A stretch of 64,000 nucleotides of DNA from Deltaproteobacteria bacterium (GCA_016792625.1 JAEUKK010000144.1:61697-125696), one strand, 5' to 3'. Shown: positions 1 to 8,729, counted from the stretch's first letter. Notes: generated from the sequence alone by a model not told the origin. Translations and numbers: made by a program.

Positions 1-495
1 GCCCTGCTCGCCCGCCCCAAAGGTGCGCCCGCGGTCGTTTTGGCCCCGCCGCCGGCGGGGCTGCGGGCCCAGTGCACCGCCGGCGCGGTCGCCGCGGCGG
101 CCCCGGTCGGCCTGCGCTGCGGCCCGAGCCCGGTGGCCGGCTGCACCGCGGCCTGCCAGCAGATCGCTGATGGGGCGGTGAGCAACCGCACGGTGGGGCC
201 CGTGCTGCGGCGTGAGCTGCGGGCGCTCGGCCTCAGCCCCGATGACTGCAGCGGCTGCCTCGAGGCCTGCGGCCGCTTGGGGGGCGGCCCCGAGGCCCAG
301 GCCGCGCTGGCCTGCCTCGCCGCCCAACCCCAGGTCGACCCCGCCGTGCCCGGGATCGCCGGGGCTGAGCCGCTGATCGCGGCGATCAACACCTGCTGCG
401 CGGGCGCGCCCGACCCCTGGTGTGGGGCGGTCTGCGGCGAGCTGCGGGGGAACTTGGCCGCGCGGGGGTATTTTTCGGGCTGTGCTGTGCGCTGA
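1..495 (+). CDS. Cysteine-rich hypothetical protein, 3' part
   Basis: Only the 3' part is present: the frame is open from base 1 and stops at 495, so the true start is upstream. The roughly 164 visible residues are Ala/Gly/Pro rich and hold 13 cysteines, many closely spaced (DCSGC, NTCC, WCGAVC). This suggests a secreted, disulfide-stabilised protein, but no signal peptide can be judged because the N-terminus is missing. I do not recognise a family. A 103-bp gap separates it from the radical SAM gene downstream on the same strand. Confidence 0.6.
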   Translation, partial: ALLARPKGAPAVVLAPPPAGLRAQCTAGAVAAAAPVGLRCGPSPVAGCTAACQQIADGAVSNRTVGPVLRRELRALGLSPDDCSGCLEACGRLGGGPEAQAALACLAAQPQVDPAVPGIAGAEPLIAAINTCCAGAPDPWCGAVCGELRGNLAARGYFSGCAVR

Positions 496-598
496 GCGCG
501 GGGCGGCGGCGCGGGCCGGCCTGCGGGGGGCCGCGGATCGATGGGGCGTGAAACAGGCCTGCGGCGGGGCGCGTACCGCGGCGCAGATGGGGGTCAGC

Positions 599-2041
599 GT
601 GAAGATTAAGCTCGTCCTTCCTGCATTGACCGAGGCGACCAGCCCCTACTGGCGGCCCATCAAGTACTCCCTCTTTCCGCCGCTCGGGCTCGCGACCTTG
701 GCCGCCTACTGCGACCCCGACGACGAGCTCACCCTCGAAGACGAGCACGTCGAGGCGGTGCGCCTCGACGACGCGCCTGACTTGGTTGTAATCCAAGTCT
801 ACATCACCAACGCGCACCGGGCCTATGCGCTGGCCGACCACTACCGGGCGCGCGGGGCCTACGTCATCTTGGGTGGGCTGCACGTCACCTCGCTGCCCGA
901 CGAGGCGGCCGTGCACGCCGACACCATCTTCCTCGGCCCAGCCGAGGCGACCTTCCCCGCCTTCTTGCTGGATCTTCGAGCAGGGGCCCCGCAGCGCCGC
1001 TACGACGCGGCGGGGGCCGTGCGCACGCTGCACGGCGTCCCGCCCATCCGCCGCGACCTGCTGAAGCGGCACCTCTACCTGGTGCCCAACTCCATCGTCG
1101 TGTCGCGCGGCTGCCCTCATCACTGTAATTTCTGCTACAAAGATGCCTTTTTTGAGGGTGGGCCAGGGTTCTACACCCAGCGGGTCGACGAGGCGCTCGC
1201 CGAGATCGACCGCCTGCCGGGGCGGCACCTGTACTTTCTTGACGACCACCTCTTGGGCAACGCCAAGTTTGCCCGCGGCCTCTTCGCGGGCATGCGGGGG
1301 ATGGGCCGGCTCTTTCAGGGGGCCTCGACCGTCGACGCCATCTTGCGGGGCGACCTGATCGAGCAGGCGGTCGAGGCCGGGCTGCGCAGCATCTTCATCG
1401 GCTTTGAGACCTTGGATGAGCGCAACCTGCGCACGGCCAACAAGCCGCAGAACCTTGGGCGCGACTATGACCGGGTCATCCGGCGCCTCGACGACCTCGG
1501 GGTGATGATCAACGGCAGCTTCGTCTTTGGCCTCGACGACGATGATCCCGACGTGTTCTCCCGCACGGTGGACTGGGCCGTGGGCCGCGGGGTCACCACG
1601 GCGACCTTTCACATCGCCACGCCTTACCCAGGCACCGCCTTGTTTCGCGAGATGGAGCAGGCCGGGCGCATCCTGCACCGCGACTGGCGGCGCTATGACA
1701 CCCGTACGGTGGTGTTCTCTCCGCGGGGCATGAGCGCCGCCCAACTGAAGGCGGGCTACGACCGGGCCTACCGCGAATTTTACGCCTGGGGCAGCGTGCT
1801 GCGCGGCAGCCAGGCCCACGCCACGGTCTCGCGCGGGCTGAAGCACCTCGCCTACGCCGGCGGCTGGAAGCGCCTCGAGCCGATGTGGGACCGGGTGATT
1901 CGCAGCCGGCACCTCAGCCGCATGCGGCCGGTGCTCGAGTCGGTGCTGGCCACCGTCGATGTGCTGCAGCGGGGCGGGCCCGCCGAGGCGCGCCCTGGCC
2001 TTGGGCCCGATGCGCCGGCGCAGCCCCAGGGGGCGGCATGA
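599..2041 (+). CDS. B12-binding-type radical SAM protein
   Basis: A 480-residue radical SAM enzyme. The N-terminal ~150 residues look like a cobalamin-binding-type Rossmann domain (LGGLHVTSLPDEA region) but lack an obvious DxHxxG motif, so cobalamin use is unproven. The radical SAM core follows, with the CxxxCxxC cluster motif CPHHCNFC, then a GFETLDERN stretch typical of this superfamily. The substrate is unknown; relatives modify lipids, tetrapyrroles or natural products. I chose GTG 599 (MKIKLVLP...) because a GGGGG run lies 5-6 bp upstream; ATG 587 is an in-frame alternative. The stop overlaps the ATG of the sugar transferase (ATGA), so the two are probably translated together and may act in one surface-polymer or lipid pathway. 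Confidence 0.88.
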   Translation: MKIKLVLPALTEATSPYWRPIKYSLFPPLGLATLAAYCDPDDELTLEDEHVEAVRLDDAPDLVVIQVYITNAHRAYALADHYRARGAYVILGGLHVTSLPDEAAVHADTIFLGPAEATFPAFLLDLRAGAPQRRYDAAGAVRTLHGVPPIRRDLLKRHLYLVPNSIVVSRGCPHHCNFCYKDAFFEGGPGFYTQRVDEALAEIDRLPGRHLYFLDDHLLGNAKFARGLFAGMRGMGRLFQGASTVDAILRGDLIEQAVEAGLRSIFIGFETLDERNLRTANKPQNLGRDYDRVIRRLDDLGVMINGSFVFGLDDDDPDVFSRTVDWAVGRGVTTATFHIATPYPGTALFREMEQAGRILHRDWRRYDTRTVVFSPRGMSAAQLKAGYDRAYREFYAWGSVLRGSQAHATVSRGLKHLAYAGGWKRLEPMWDRVIRSRHLSRMRPVLESVLATVDVLQRGGPAEARPGLGPDAPAQPQGAA

Positions 2042-2646
2042 GTCGGCGAAAGCGAGCCTTTGACCTCGTCATGCTCTCGGGCGGTGCGGTGGTGTTCGCC
2101 CCGGTGATGCTCAGCTTGGCGACGCTCATCCGGCTTGAAGACGGCGGCGAGGTCCTCTTCCGCCAAGACCGCGTCGGCTTGGGTGGCCGCAGCTTTCGCA
2201 TCTTCAAGCTGCGCAGCATGCGCGACGGGCAGATCACCCGCATCGGCGGCCTGATGCGGCGCACCGGCCTCGACGAGGTGGCCCAGTTCCTCAACGTGCT
2301 GCGCGGCGACATGAGCCTCGTGGGCCCCCGGCCGTGGACCGCCGCCGATCTGGCCCGCTGGGGCTGGGATGGCCCCGATCACCACCTCCGCCACACCGTG
2401 AAGCCAGGCATCACCGGGCTGGCCCAGCTCTTTGGCCGTGACCTGCCCGAGAGCGCGGCGCTGGATCGGGCCTACGTCACCGGCCGCGACCTGCGGATCG
2501 ACGCCGAGCTCGTCGCCGTCTCTTTCGTCGTGAACGCGCTGGGGAAGGGCCGCGTGCGCGCGCTGCTGCAGCGCCCTGCCGCGCGCCGCTTGCGGGCCGT
2601 GCGCCTCGCGCAGGCCACGCTGGCCAGGCTGGCCACGCCGGCCTGA
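2038..2646 (+). CDS. Bacterial sugar transferase (WcaJ/PglC-like initiating glycosyl-1-phosphate transferase)
   Basis: A 202-residue polyprenyl-phosphate sugar-1-phosphate transferase of the bacterial sugar transferase family, which starts exopolysaccharide or O-antigen repeat-unit assembly at the inner membrane. An N-terminal hydrophobic segment (about residues 9-32) is followed by the family signatures FRIFKLRSM, TGLDEVAQFLNVLRGDMSLVGPRP (split here as TGLDEVAQFLNV and GDMSLVGPRP) and KPGITGLAQ. Length matches the short PglC/WcaJ C-terminal form. The ATG overlaps the stop of the radical SAM gene by four bases, implying translational coupling. No other polysaccharide gene lies nearby. Confidence 0.93.
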   Translation: MSRRKRAFDLVMLSGGAVVFAPVMLSLATLIRLEDGGEVLFRQDRVGLGGRSFRIFKLRSMRDGQITRIGGLMRRTGLDEVAQFLNVLRGDMSLVGPRPWTAADLARWGWDGPDHHLRHTVKPGITGLAQLFGRDLPESAALDRAYVTGRDLRIDAELVAVSFVVNALGKGRVRALLQRPAARRLRAVRLAQATLARLATPA

Positions 2647-2723
2647 GCGGGCCGCGGCTGCTTGGGCGCGGCGCGCGGGGCCCCGGTCGGCACGGGCGAG
2701 GCTGCGGGCGACGCGGATCGCGC

Positions 2724-3140
2724 TCAAGGGGCCAGCTGCTCGTCGTCGTAGCTGAGGCCGACGGGGGTCATGTAGACGAGGGACTCGACCGAGAGCCCGA
2801 AGCCGATGACGGCGAAAACGACGGCCACGAGGGCAGCGGCGTAGCGACCTGTCGTGGGGAGCGCGTCAAAGGCGGCGCGCTCGCCGTCGCGGAGGTGGCT
2901 CGCGACCCGGATGGTGGCGACGGCGCCCAGGCAGGCGACGATCGACAGGACCAGCGGCACCACGGTCGAGAGCCCGTAGAGGATGACCGGCAGCGCCCAA
3001 CCGGTGGAGGGCACCAGCGCGATCAGCGCCGCGCCCAGGCCGAGGAGCAGGCTCGTGCGCCCCTGCTGCCAGCCGCGCTCGTGCATCATGCGCGCCACAG
3101 CGCGATCATCGTCAGAATTAACCGTTGGCGACGGTGGCAT
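2724..3140 (-). CDS. Small multi-pass membrane protein, unknown
   Basis: A 138-residue protein with a charged N-terminus (about 28 residues) and three or four predicted membrane segments (about 30-46, 49-80 as one or two helices, 99-118). The C-terminus is acidic (YDDEQLAP). I do not recognise a family. It is divergent from the frameshifted gene at 3272, with 131 bp between them, and convergent with the sugar transferase, with 77 bp between. Confidence 0.7.
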   Translation of the reverse strand: MPPSPTVNSDDDRAVARMMHERGWQQGRTSLLLGLGAALIALVPSTGWALPVILYGLSTVVPLVLSIVACLGAVATIRVASHLRDGERAAFDALPTTGRYAAALVAVVFAVIGFGLSVESLVYMTPVGLSYDDEQLAP

Positions 3141-3271
3141 GGAGGCCCCTTTGGGGATGTGGGGAGGCGGGGCGGCGGTCGGAGGGCGTGGACCCCGCCG
3201 GGGCGGCGCCCGCCCCCCTGCGGACTCCCGGCCATGCTAGGGGCGGCGCTCTGGCGGGGAGGGTGCGCGGC

Positions 3272-3872
3272 ATGGAACGGTATCACACAAAGCCCCCGGC
3301 CCGGGTGCAGGTGCTCCTCGCGCGCGACGCGCCCCTGGGGGTCGTGCTGCGCCGCGGCCCCTCGCACAAGGTCTGCACCTTGGGGTGGGATCGGCGCGAC
3401 GACAGCTTCACCTTGGGGCAGTGGTACCACGGGCGCATCTACACCGAGCAGTGCGACATCTCGCCTGATGGCTTGTATTGGATCTACTTCGCGCTCAACG
3501 GCAAACGACACGAGGCCACCTTGGGCGCCTAAGCACGCCCGCCTCGTGCGCGACGGCTGGGCGCTGGTGCGGCGACCCGCCCACAAAGATGACCCCTACG
3601 TCTTTGTCTTCGAAAAGGCGGCCCCCGCGGGCTGGGTGCTGATCCAGGCCTGCCACCTGCGCCACGCCGAGCACAGCCTGCGGCACGCGCCCTCGGGCCG
3701 CACCGTCGACCTGCCCGACTGGGAGTGGGCCGAGCGCGACGGGGAGCGCCTCGTCTGGTCGGCCGCGGGCTGCCTCTGGGCGGCGGGCATCGACGCGACG
3801 GGGCTCGTCCGGCCGATGATGCTGCAGGACTTCAACGCGATGACCGCGCACCGCACCCGCGCGCCCTACTGA
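3272..3872 (+). pseudogene. Frameshifted hypothetical gene
   Basis: The reading frame from ATG 3272 (GGGGAGGG just upstream) encodes a protein-like sequence (LLARDAPLGVVLRRGP, ...LGWDRRDDSFTLGQWYHGR...) ending at TAA 3530-3532 after NGKRHEATLGA. The +1 frame then continues without a stop as KHARLVRDGWALVRRP ... DWEWAERDGERLVW ... MMLQDFNAMTAHRTRAPY to 3872. Both halves look like parts of one protein. From memory it resembles an uncharacterised bacterial family of about 250 residues whose middle section is missing here, so an internal deletion with frame change is likely. A sequencing error or programmed +1 shift at GCC-TAA-G cannot be excluded. Confidence 0.6.
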
Positions 3873-3888
3873 GATGGGCGACGGTGCC

Positions 3889-4392
3889 CTAATCCACCGG
3901 CGCCCCGCCCAAGCCCAGCTGCGCGACGAGGCGCTGCAGGGTCGTGAACAAGGCCGCCTGTTCCGTCGGATCGAGCGCGCCGAACACCTCGGCGTCGTTC
4001 TGGTCGGCGAGGGCGGCGAGCACCGGCACCAGCGCGCGCCCGGCGGGTGAGAGGCTGAGGCGCTGCGCCCGGCCATCGTGCGGATCGGCGCGCACCCCGA
4101 CCAGCGCTTTTGCGGCGAGGCGGTCGATGAGCTTGGACACGGCGCCGCGGCTCAGCCCCAATAGCCGGGCCAGCTCGCTGGGATGAACGTCGTCGACGTC
4201 ATACAGACGGCGGAGGACCACCCATTCAGCGACGGTGACCCCCTGGCTCTCGACCCGCCGCTGAAAGAGCAGCGAGGTGTGGTTGGACACGGCGCGGAGC
4301 CAATAGCCGAGGTGGTCGCCAAGGTCGCTCGGGCCGGACTTGCCAGGGCTATTGGGGGAAAAGTTCGACGTGGGTCTCTGCTGTTCGCCCAA
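3889..4392 (-). CDS. MarR-family transcriptional regulator
   Basis: A 167-residue MarR-type winged-helix repressor. The N-terminal dimerisation helix (LGYWLRAVSNHTSLLFQRRV) is followed by the wHTH (VAEWVVLRRLYDVDDVHPSELARLLG, recognition helix SRGAVSKLIDRLAAK) and wing (RADPHDGRAQRLSLSPAGR). These proteins bind palindromic operators as dimers and often respond to small aromatic ligands. The start is TTG 4392, which overlaps the 3' end of the upstream DUF1398-like gene by 44 bp, so the two are probably coupled. No better in-frame start precedes the conserved domain. The target is unknown; the neighbour is the first candidate. Confidence 0.9.
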   Translation of the reverse strand: MGEQQRPTSNFSPNSPGKSGPSDLGDHLGYWLRAVSNHTSLLFQRRVESQGVTVAEWVVLRRLYDVDDVHPSELARLLGLSRGAVSKLIDRLAAKALVGVRADPHDGRAQRLSLSPAGRALVPVLAALADQNDAEVFGALDPTEQAALFTTLQRLVAQLGLGGAPVD

Positions 4393-4750
4393 AATAGACC
4401 ACCCGCTTGCCGAGGAAGGAGACCATATAGCCCGCGCACCCGGCGCCTGTCACCGCCGCGCAGAAGCCCGCGTAGGTATAGCCCGGGGCCTTGCGCTGGG
4501 CCGCGCGCACCGCTTGCTCGACCACCTCGGCCTGGAAGGCGGGGGCCACCGGCGCGGCGCCCTTGGGCAGCGCCAGCTCGAGGGCCTCGCCGCTGGGCAA
4601 GAAGAGGGTCTGGCGGCCGAGGCGGTAATCGACCGTATAGCCCTCGAAGCCGGCCGCGATCAGCGCGCCGACGATGGCCAGGAAGTCGAGGCTGCCGTCG
4701 TATGCGGCGTGGAGGCAGCGTTGGGCGGTGGACCGGTGGTGCTCGTTCAT
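4349..4750 (-). CDS. DUF1398 (YbcV-like) family protein
   Basis: About 133 residues from ATG 4750 (MNEHHRSTAQRC). The pattern of a small helical N-terminus, then FEGYTVDYRLGRQTLFLPSG, then a C-terminal GYTYAGFCAAVTGAGCAGY segment matches my recollection of the DUF1398/phage-envelope-like family; its function is unknown. An upstream extension to 4837 exists in frame but is low-quality sequence, so the internal ATG is preferred. It is the first gene of a two-gene unit with the MarR regulator. Confidence 0.72.
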   Translation of the reverse strand: MNEHHRSTAQRCLHAAYDGSLDFLAIVGALIAAGFEGYTVDYRLGRQTLFLPSGEALELALPKGAAPVAPAFQAEVVEQAVRAAQRKAPGYTYAGFCAAVTGAGCAGYMVSFLGKRVVYFGRTAETHVELFPQ

Positions 4751-4936
4751 GGGGCTCGCCAGCGTGGGGTGGAGCGCCGGCCCGCGACAGGGCGCGCCGG
4801 GCCTGCCGTTGATAACCTCAGATGGTTTCCTTGGCAACTAAAATCCGATGACCCGGCGCTGCGCCCCCACCAAGTCCCGGCCAGGGTGGGCTACTTTGGC
4901 CCCATCGCGGGGCATGCCCTCCGCGCCGGAGGCCCC

Positions 4937-5395
4937 GTGGATCCCCTCAGCAGCTCACCCCTGGTGCTCATCGGCGCGCTGGTCGTCATCTTGGGGGGCT
5001 TCGCCGCCCTGGGTGCGCTGATCGCCGCGCTGATCGTGCTCAGCGCGCGGCGCCTCGACCTCGAGCTGCGCGACCGCCGGGGTCGCCCGGTGGCCGGGGC
5101 CCAGGTCTTCGCGGTGCGCAAGCGCAGCCAGGTCGGCGATCCGCTGCTCTGGCAGCCGCCGGGTGAGGTGGTGCCGCGGGCGGCCCTGGTCAGCCGCTTT
5201 GGCCCGCCGTTGGGCGAGACCGACGCCGAGGGGCGGCTCACGCACGGCAAGCTGTTCAGACGAACCTTTTTGCTGGTGGTCAGCCTGCCCAATGACACCG
5301 CGGCCATGCTGCCGCCCGAGAACCTCGGGCGCAGCGGGCGGACCCGGGTGCGCTTTGATGAGAATGGCGCGCTGGAGGTCGTGGACGGCGGTTGA
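4937..5395 (+). CDS. Membrane-anchored protein with carboxypeptidase-regulatory-like domain
   Basis: A 152-residue protein from GTG 4937, preceded by GGAGG (4928-4932). An N-terminal membrane helix (LVLIGALVVILGGFAALGAL continuing to about residue 35) is followed by an extracytoplasmic domain. That domain begins LDLELRDRRGRPVAGAQVFAV and contains FGPPLGETDAEGRL, the pattern of CarboxypepD_reg-like/transthyretin-like beta sandwiches in which Asp/Gly-rich turns link strands. Such domains are usually surface or periplasmic modules without enzyme activity. It is convergent with the spermidine-synthase-like gene; a GC-rich repeat fills the gap. Confidence 0.72.
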   Translation: MDPLSSSPLVLIGALVVILGGFAALGALIAALIVLSARRLDLELRDRRGRPVAGAQVFAVRKRSQVGDPLLWQPPGEVVPRAALVSRFGPPLGETDAEGRLTHGKLFRRTFLLVVSLPNDTAAMLPPENLGRSGRTRVRFDENGALEVVDGG

Positions 5396-5428
5396 GCGGG
5401 GTGCGGATCGGGGTCGACCGCCGCGCGC

Positions 5429-5551
5429 CGCGCCAGGCCGACCGGAGGGGGGCCCGCGCTGGTCGCGGGCCCGCCGCGCAGCGGCCAAGGCGCGCCGCGC
5501 CGCGCCCGGAGGGGGGCCGCCGGTCGGCCCGCGAGGGCCGCCGGGGCGCCC
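5429..5551 (-). repeat. GC-rich intergenic repeat, copy A
   Basis: The minus strand here closely matches 62170-62287 on the plus strand. Shared blocks include GGCGCCCCGGCGGCC, CTCCGGGCGCGGCGC, GCGCGCCTTGG and CGGCCTGGCGC in the same order. Both copies lie just downstream of a stop codon in the same sense as that gene (here the gene ending at 5571). Many GC palindromes suggest a folded RNA or terminator function. Confidence 0.65.
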
Positions 5552-5570
5552 GGAGTGATTCAGTTTTGGC

Positions 5571-7742
5571 TTAGCGGCCGGGCACCTGTGCGACGGACAC
5601 GGCCGAGACCAGCTGCTCGGCCACGTCGGGGTACTCGAGCAGGGGGTGGTCGTCGGTGATCGGCCGGTCGGCGACCTCTGCGGCGCGGGCCTCGCCCTCA
5701 TAGAGGCCGAACATGCCCAACTTCTGGCCGCGCAGCCGCAGGGTGCGGTCGAAGCGCAGACACTCGCGACCAAAACGGTCACCCTTGGCCATGCGGGCCT
5801 TCAGCCACTCTTCGGTGAGGGTGAAGGGGGCGTCGCTGGCCACGGTGATCATGCCCTCGTACCAGGTCACCCGATAGCGAAAGCGCTCGGCGAGGGTGCG
5901 CTGCACGAGCAGGGACTGGGCCGCGCGCCCCTCGTTGGCATAGACGACCAGCACGCCATCTTCAGTGAGGCGCGACTTGACCAGGTCGAGGTACTCGAGG
6001 CTGAGCAGGCTGCTGCTGCCCGCGGCCCGCAGGTGCAGGGGCGCGCTCAAGATGAGGTCGTAGCGCTTGGGGTTGAGGGCGAGGCCCGCGCGGGCGTCGG
6101 TCCACAGCCAGCGCAGGGCGGGGTGGCGCAGCGAGCCGAGGGTCTCTTCGGGCCGGTCTTCGAGCAGGCGCTTGAGCGTCTCGTTGATCTCGTAGCCGTC
6201 GACCGAGAGCCCATCGGCCCCGGCCAAGGTGACGCTGGACACGCCGATCCCCGCGCCGATGACCAGGGCCTCGTCGGTGGGTCGGTCACCCCGCCCAATG
6301 AGCGCCGCCGCCGCCATGAGCCAGGCGTAGGGCTCGCCGATGTGGTCACCCCCGTGCGAGAGGCGGGTGTGCCACAGACCGTCGATGTAGACATCGCCGT
6401 CGGGGGTCAGCTCGACCACCCCGTCGCGGCCCCACCAGGCGACCTCGTCGTTGTGGGTCGTGGTGCGCAGCTGCAGGCCCCAGGCCAACACCGCGAGGGA
6501 GACGAGGCCGACCGCGCCCGCCCAGACGCGGCCAGAGACCGTGCGCAGGCTGGCCCAGGCCACCGCGAACAGGCCCAGGGCGAGGCAGAGGGCGCCTTGA
6601 AAAAGCGGGGCCTCAAAGCCGATCAGCGTGAAGCCGAGCACCCCCGCGCAGGAGCCCAGCGTGTTCGCCGCGCCGTAGCGGCCCAGATCACGCCCCCAGT
6701 CGACCGAGACGAGGCGGGCGAGGCCGCCATAGAGCAGGCCAAAGCCGAGGCAGGGCACGGAGAGCGCGGCCGCGGCGCTCCACAGCGACCAGGCGCCGCT
6801 GTCGCGGATGGCCGTGTGCACCGCCGGCATCGCCGCGAGCAGCACCCCGGTCAGGCCCGCCGCGGCGGCCACCGGCGCGCGCACCACCCCCGCCAGCGCC
6901 ACGCCCAGCGACCAGGCGACCAAGAAGCCCGAGAGCGTGGCGGCGAAGGTCTCCGGCAGCGGCTCAAAGCTGAGCGTCAAGGCCCGGATGAGCAACATCT
7001 CGTAGGAGAGGGAGAGCGCGCCGAGCGCAAAACCCAGGCCCTCTTCAAGGCCGAGGCCGAGGCCCGCCCGGCGCGGCGCATTGACGGCGGGGGAGGCCGC
7101 GGGGTCGGTCGCCCGCCCGCGGCTGATCAGCAGGCAGAGCAGGCCGGCGAGGCCGTTGCAGCCGATGGCGACCGCCAGCGCCGCCCGCTGGCCCCACCAG
7201 GGCAGCAGCAGCGCGCTGGCCGACCACGCGCCGAGCGCGGCCCCCACGGTGTTCACGAAGAGCAACACCGGGATGAGCGCGTCACCCTTGGCCCCGAGCT
7301 GGCGCTGGCAGGCCGCGCCGGCCAGCGGCACCGTCGCCCCCATCATCAAGGTCGGGGGCAGCAGCAAGACCGAGGTGGCCAGGGCATAGACCGCCCGCAT
7401 GGGCAGGCCGGCGGCGCTGGCCAGGCCCTGGGCGGCAGAGACGCTGGCCGAGAGGTCGAGGCTCAAGATCAGCGTGACGACGAGGTTGACGCCGGCGAGG
7501 CCCAGCTCGATGAGGCCCAGGCCGAGCAGGGGGTTCTTGAGCCCGCCCACCCGCCGACCGGCCAGCGCGGCGCCGAGGCCCAGGCCGCCCAAAAAGACGA
7601 TGACCACGACCATCGCGCTCAGCGTCTCAGAGCCGCCGAGGAAGAGCTTGACCGCCCGCTGCCAGACGACCTGGTTGATAATACCGGCCAGACCGCTCAA
7701 GACGAGGCCGAGGAAGAGGATGCTGAGTCCGGCGCGCTGCAT
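5571..7742 (-). CDS. Membrane-bound spermidine-synthase-like protein
   Basis: A 723-residue fused membrane/aminopropyltransferase-type protein. Roughly residues 1-440 form a polytopic transporter-like domain starting with the typical LSGLAGIINQVVWQRAVKLFLG segment (shown in part). The C-terminal ~250 residues are a spermidine-synthase-like Rossmann domain (VIGAGIGVSSVTLAG nucleotide loop, DGYEIN acidic strand end, RYDLILSAPLH) ending with ITDDHPLLEYPD, a signature of this fusion class. The soluble domain may bind a SAM-type cofactor; whether it makes polyamines or another product is unknown. The ATG at 7742 begins the first membrane helix. Convergent with the gene ending at 5395. Confidence 0.88.
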   Translation of the reverse strand: MQRAGLSILFLGLVLSGLAGIINQVVWQRAVKLFLGGSETLSAMVVVIVFLGGLGLGAALAGRRVGGLKNPLLGLGLIELGLAGVNLVVTLILSLDLSASVSAAQGLASAAGLPMRAVYALATSVLLLPPTLMMGATVPLAGAACQRQLGAKGDALIPVLLFVNTVGAALGAWSASALLLPWWGQRAALAVAIGCNGLAGLLCLLISRGRATDPAASPAVNAPRRAGLGLGLEEGLGFALGALSLSYEMLLIRALTLSFEPLPETFAATLSGFLVAWSLGVALAGVVRAPVAAAAGLTGVLLAAMPAVHTAIRDSGAWSLWSAAAALSVPCLGFGLLYGGLARLVSVDWGRDLGRYGAANTLGSCAGVLGFTLIGFEAPLFQGALCLALGLFAVAWASLRTVSGRVWAGAVGLVSLAVLAWGLQLRTTTHNDEVAWWGRDGVVELTPDGDVYIDGLWHTRLSHGGDHIGEPYAWLMAAAALIGRGDRPTDEALVIGAGIGVSSVTLAGADGLSVDGYEINETLKRLLEDRPEETLGSLRHPALRWLWTDARAGLALNPKRYDLILSAPLHLRAAGSSSLLSLEYLDLVKSRLTEDGVLVVYANEGRAAQSLLVQRTLAERFRYRVTWYEGMITVASDAPFTLTEEWLKARMAKGDRFGRECLRFDRTLRLRGQKLGMFGLYEGEARAAEVADRPITDDHPLLEYPDVAEQLVSAVSVAQVPGR

Positions 7743-7838
7743 GGGGGCCGTCTATGGCGCGGCCGCGCCGCCTTCCACCTGCGGGGCTCCCCTTGTGCGC
7801 GGCCCTGGCCTTGGCGTAGGGTCGCGGGTGGAGGCGTC

Positions 7839-8729
7839 TTGTCCCGATCCGCCCGCGCACCCTGCCGCTCTGCCCGCTGGCCCCGCGCCGCGCTTGCCCT
7901 CGTCGTGGGGGCCGGCCAGGGCTGCGCGCCCCGGGTCGAGTACCGGGCGAAGGCCGCCGAGACCAGGTCGCTGTGCGGGTTTTCGAGCGAAGACGAGGGC
8001 GCGCTGCGGGCCCCCGCCGCCTCGCTGCCCACGCGGGCCTGCGCTGATGCGATCTTTGACGACTATAACGTTGACGTCGACGCTTTCCTTGAGGCCGATG
8101 GGCTCGATGACCCCTACTTCTTGGTCGGGGTCACCGCGGCCGACCTGCCGCGTGCGCAGCGCCGCAGCCGCCTCGCGCTGGTGCTGCTCAACGCCCGCGG
8201 CCTGCTGATGACCGACTACGGCCGCCTCGGCGCGGTCGAGCCGGGCGCGCTGCTGGCCCCGGGCCTCGCCGACGAGCTACACGCGGTGGCCGAGGTCAGC
8301 GAGGAAGATGAGGTGGGCCTGCTGCTCTATGATCTCACCGCGGGTGTGATCGAGCGCGTCGCGCCGGGGCACCGCGAAGGCGCCCGGGCGGCTTTTGGAT
8401 CCGAGCGGCGCACGCTGTGGGTCACCCTGGGCACGGGCGACCCTTGGGTCATCGGCTCCCTCTTTGTGCATGAGTCTCGCCACCTGTGGGATAGCCATGG
8501 ACCCTGCCCGTGGGACCGTCAAAAAAGCTGCGACACCGACATTGACGGGGCCTATGGTTGGGGTCTGAGCGCCAAGCACCTCGCCTGGCGCCAGGCCGAA
8601 GACCCCGAGCTGCGCCGCATGCTTGAGGGCGATGTGCGAATGTTGCTGCACCACATCATCACCTACAATGACGCCGGTGGCGTACTTTTGCCGCGCTATC
8701 AGCAGCTCGACCTCGACGCGCAGCCCTGA
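7839..8729 (+). CDS. Lipoprotein with HExxH motif (putative metallopeptidase)
   Basis: A 296-residue lipoprotein. TTG 7839 is chosen because GGAGG (7830-7834) sits 4 bp upstream and it yields a clean signal peptide ending in VGAGQGC (lipid-acceptor Cys at residue 29). The mature part contains HESRH at residues 211-215, an HExxH zinc motif within VHESRHLWDSHG, followed by cysteines and DIDGAYGWG. I recall myxobacterial lipoproteins with a similar HEARH block, none characterised to my knowledge. No third zinc ligand can be assigned with confidence, so peptidase activity is inferred. Divergent from the spermidine-synthase-like gene, 96 bp apart. Confidence 0.75.
   Translation: MSRSARAPCRSARWPRAALALVVGAGQGCAPRVEYRAKAAETRSLCGFSSEDEGALRAPAASLPTRACADAIFDDYNVDVDAFLEADGLDDPYFLVGVTAADLPRAQRRSRLALVLLNARGLLMTDYGRLGAVEPGALLAPGLADELHAVAEVSEEDEVGLLLYDLTAGVIERVAPGHREGARAAFGSERRTLWVTLGTGDPWVIGSLFVHESRHLWDSHGPCPWDRQKSCDTDIDGAYGWGLSAKHLAWRQAEDPELRRMLEGDVRMLLHHIITYNDAGGVLLPRYQQLDLDAQP

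Noticed and set aside
386..1912. 508-residue minus-strand open frame
   Set aside because: Antisense shadow of the radical SAM gene; low-complexity composition and no ribosome site.
5646..8729. 1027-residue plus-strand open frame
   Set aside because: Its first ~730 codons are antisense to the spermidine-synthase-like gene; only the part from 7839 is protein-like.
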